Below are positions 23,238 through 24,465 of a DNA stretch of 24,465 bases, one piece after another. The position numbers and the translations under genes are program-made. Within the stretch, counting starts at the first letter, position 1. Every line of letters starts with the position of its first letter. The notes below the pieces were generated by a model. The model was given only the letters and a program-made list of their open reading frames with translations, did no database searches and had not been told where the DNA came from. The DNA is from a virus, in IMG/VR virus record IMGVR_UViG_3300028550_001223, positions 1 through 24,465 of that record; one strand, given 5' to 3'.

Positions 23238-24465
23238 TATGCCAACACAACAAAGTCGCTTGAAGGTTGAAAAAATACAACATCAGCAGTTAAAGCATAT
23301 CCTACAGTACGAACAATATCTCCAGAACCAGTAGGCTTTGTATGTGTCATGGCTCCAAGAGTTCCACTAACGTAAAGTGCTGCGCCTGGAGTAAAGTTAA
23401 ATGTATCATCTCGTACAAACGCACCAGGTAATGCTACGTTTACAGCGGCACCACTAGATGCTGCTGCTAACGTAAGACCCATCATATTAATTGAAGTTCC
23501 TGCCGCATCTGCATCAGCTTCTAACCATGTTGAACTACCTCCTAAGATTACCAAGTCAAATGCAGCTGCTGAATAACCAGCATTTAATGTATTGGTTTGC
23601 GGGCCGGTTGCTGTGTGATCTGTTGGTGGTGTAGCATCTAACTGAAACGGTGCTTGAAGTCCTGCTAAACTAAAGTGTGCTGCGTCGATAGAAGCATCAG
23701 TATAGTGTTCACTATCAATAGCATCATCTGCAATTTTAGCACTCGTAATAGCGTCTGCTTGAATGTCAGCAGTTTCTACTGTATTGTTAGGAAAAACAGG
23801 TACAGCAGTAAATGTGTGTACACCTGTTGTTACAGCTGTTCCACTAATCTCGACATTAGCATTTATATCAACAAGAGTTGCATTTAATTCTATCTCATCT
23901 GTAGCGTTAATATCTAAAATTGCATTACTAGGAGCGCCAATATTCTGACTTGCATCATTAAACTGTATGACGTTTGTACTATTTAATAAAATACCAGTAT
24001 CATGAACGTGTGTTAATGAAACTTCATCATTAGCACCAAATGATAATATTGCGCCGTCATGCTGTAATTCTAAATCTTGCGTTAATGTTACATCGCCATC
24101 TGCCCCTATTGCTATAGCATCAGGGTCAGAAGCAGAACCAATAGTACCAACATCTTTAATTAAAATATCATCAACGAATGTTACAATACCAGTAGAAGCA
24201 ATCGTTATAGCAGAGGTAGAGGAAGCAACACCGATTGTAGCCGCATCTTTAAGAACTAAGTCATCTACTAATGTCACTATACCCGTTGATGCAATTGTAA
24301 TAGCAGAGGTAGAGGAAGCAACACCAATTGTTGCAGCGTCCTTTAAAACAATATCATCTACAAAGGTAACGATACCTGTAGAGGCAAGAGTCATTACAGC
24401 TGCAACCGAAGCATTACCTATCGTATAACCATCAGCACCCTTAAAGGCACCAGTTGTTGTTATTG
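23237..24465 (-). CDS. Tail fibre shaft protein with 31-residue repeats, 5' end beyond the window
   Basis: The frame is open through the right edge. An internal ATG at 24394 is not the start, because upstream codons in frame (G-A-F-K-G-A-D-G-Y-T-I-G) continue the repeat pattern. Three 31-residue units (24421-24143) match those of the 622-aa fibre, followed by a degenerate unit. The middle contains H-T-F-T-A-V-P-V-F-P and A-D-A-I-T-S-A-K-I-A-D-D-A-I-D, text common in marine phage fibres. The last about 125 residues form a distinct Gly/Ala-rich C-terminal domain (V-A-L-P-G-A-F-V-R-D-D-T-F-N-F, then I-V-R-T-V-G-Y-A-L and F-F-Q-P-S-S-D-F-V-V-L). The stop overlaps the 232-aa gene (TAATG). Fibre function is inferred from repeats and context. 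Confidence 0.78.
   Translation of the reverse strand, partial: ITTTGAFKGADGYTIGNASVAAVMTLASTGIVTFVDDIVLKDAATIGVASSTSAITIASTGIVTLVDDLVLKDAATIGVASSTSAITIASTGIVTFVDDILIKDVGTIGSASDPDAIAIGADGDVTLTQDLELQHDGAILSFGANDEVSLTHVHDTGILLNSTNVIQFNDASQNIGAPSNAILDINATDEIELNATLVDINANVEISGTAVTTGVHTFTAVPVFPNNTVETADIQADAITSAKIADDAIDSEHYTDASIDAAHFSLAGLQAPFQLDATPPTDHTATGPQTNTLNAGYSAAAFDLVILGGSSTWLEADADAAGTSINMMGLTLAAASSGAAVNVALPGAFVRDDTFNFTPGAALYVSGTLGAMTHTKPTGSGDIVRTVGYALTADVVFFQPSSDFVVLA
24143..24421 (-). repeat. Three tandem 93-bp coding repeats in the partial fibre gene
   Basis: Three units of exactly 31 residues beginning I-G-x-A-S and containing A-S-T-G-I-V-T-(F/L)-V-D-D, then a degenerate fourth. Over 68 residues (24385-24182) the protein is identical to residues 212-279 of the 622-aa fibre (13427-13224) except one Ile/Val. 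The DNA differs at many synonymous positions but includes a perfectly shared 41-base stretch (24318-24358 and 13360-13400). Confidence 0.88.

Noticed and set aside
1-24465. tRNA genes, integrase, attachment sites or insertion sequences
   Set aside because: None could be recognised. The window is almost fully occupied by structural genes.

Overview
The window is part of the late (virion structural) gene block of a T4-like contractile-tailed phage. Nine genes match T4 core proteins in recognisable motifs: gp8, gp13, gp14, gp15, gp16, gp17, gp18, gp19 and the first 18 codons of gp20. Low overall GC (about 36% in hand-counted lines), T4-type late promoters (TATAAATA) and fibre proteins built from Thr/Ala/Ile-rich repeats suggest a marine relative of the cyanophage and pelagiphage T4-like groups. 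The host cannot be determined from this window.

All genes but one are on the minus strand, so transcription runs from high to low coordinates. In that direction the order is: a fibre gene cut by the right edge (24465-23237); a small GC-richer protein of 232 aa (23237-22539); baseplate wedge gp8 (22458-20959); a 2220-aa baseplate-associated protein of the DUF4815 type (20954-14292); a 76-aa coiled-coil protein (14290-14060); a 622-aa repeat fibre (14060-12192); a GC-richer 783-aa LamG/SPRY-like adhesin (12179-9828); neck proteins gp13 and gp14 (9752-7937); a 582-aa repeat fibre (7910-6162); tail completion gp15, small terminase gp16 and large terminase gp17 (6136-3254); sheath gp18, tube gp19 and the start of portal gp20 (2837-1). 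Between gp17 and gp18 lies the only plus-strand gene, a 100-aa degenerate HNH-like protein (2949-3251). The T4 order 8...13-14-15-16-17-18-19-20 is kept. The space that T4 fills with genes 9-12 and wac holds the giant protein and one fibre set, and an additional fibre gene sits between 14 and 15.

Genes are tightly packed, with several TAATG stop/start overlaps. The six gaps of 25 bases or more are nearly all promoter sites: four carry an exact TATAAATA on the minus strand, one a one-mismatch version, and one (56-90) none. The gp17/gp18 gap also has a TATAAATA on the plus strand directly before the HNH-like gene, forming a divergent pair.

Together the products build the baseplate (gp8, giant protein), fibres and adhesins, neck (gp13, gp14), tail terminator (gp15), DNA packaging motor (gp16, gp17, portal gp20) and contractile tail (gp18, gp19). 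The most interesting signals are two parallel 'AT-rich shaft gene plus GC-rich partner gene' cassettes whose shafts share 31-residue repeats, a module of about 63 residues shared by the sheath and the giant protein, and the divergent late promoters with a leaderless-looking HNH remnant.
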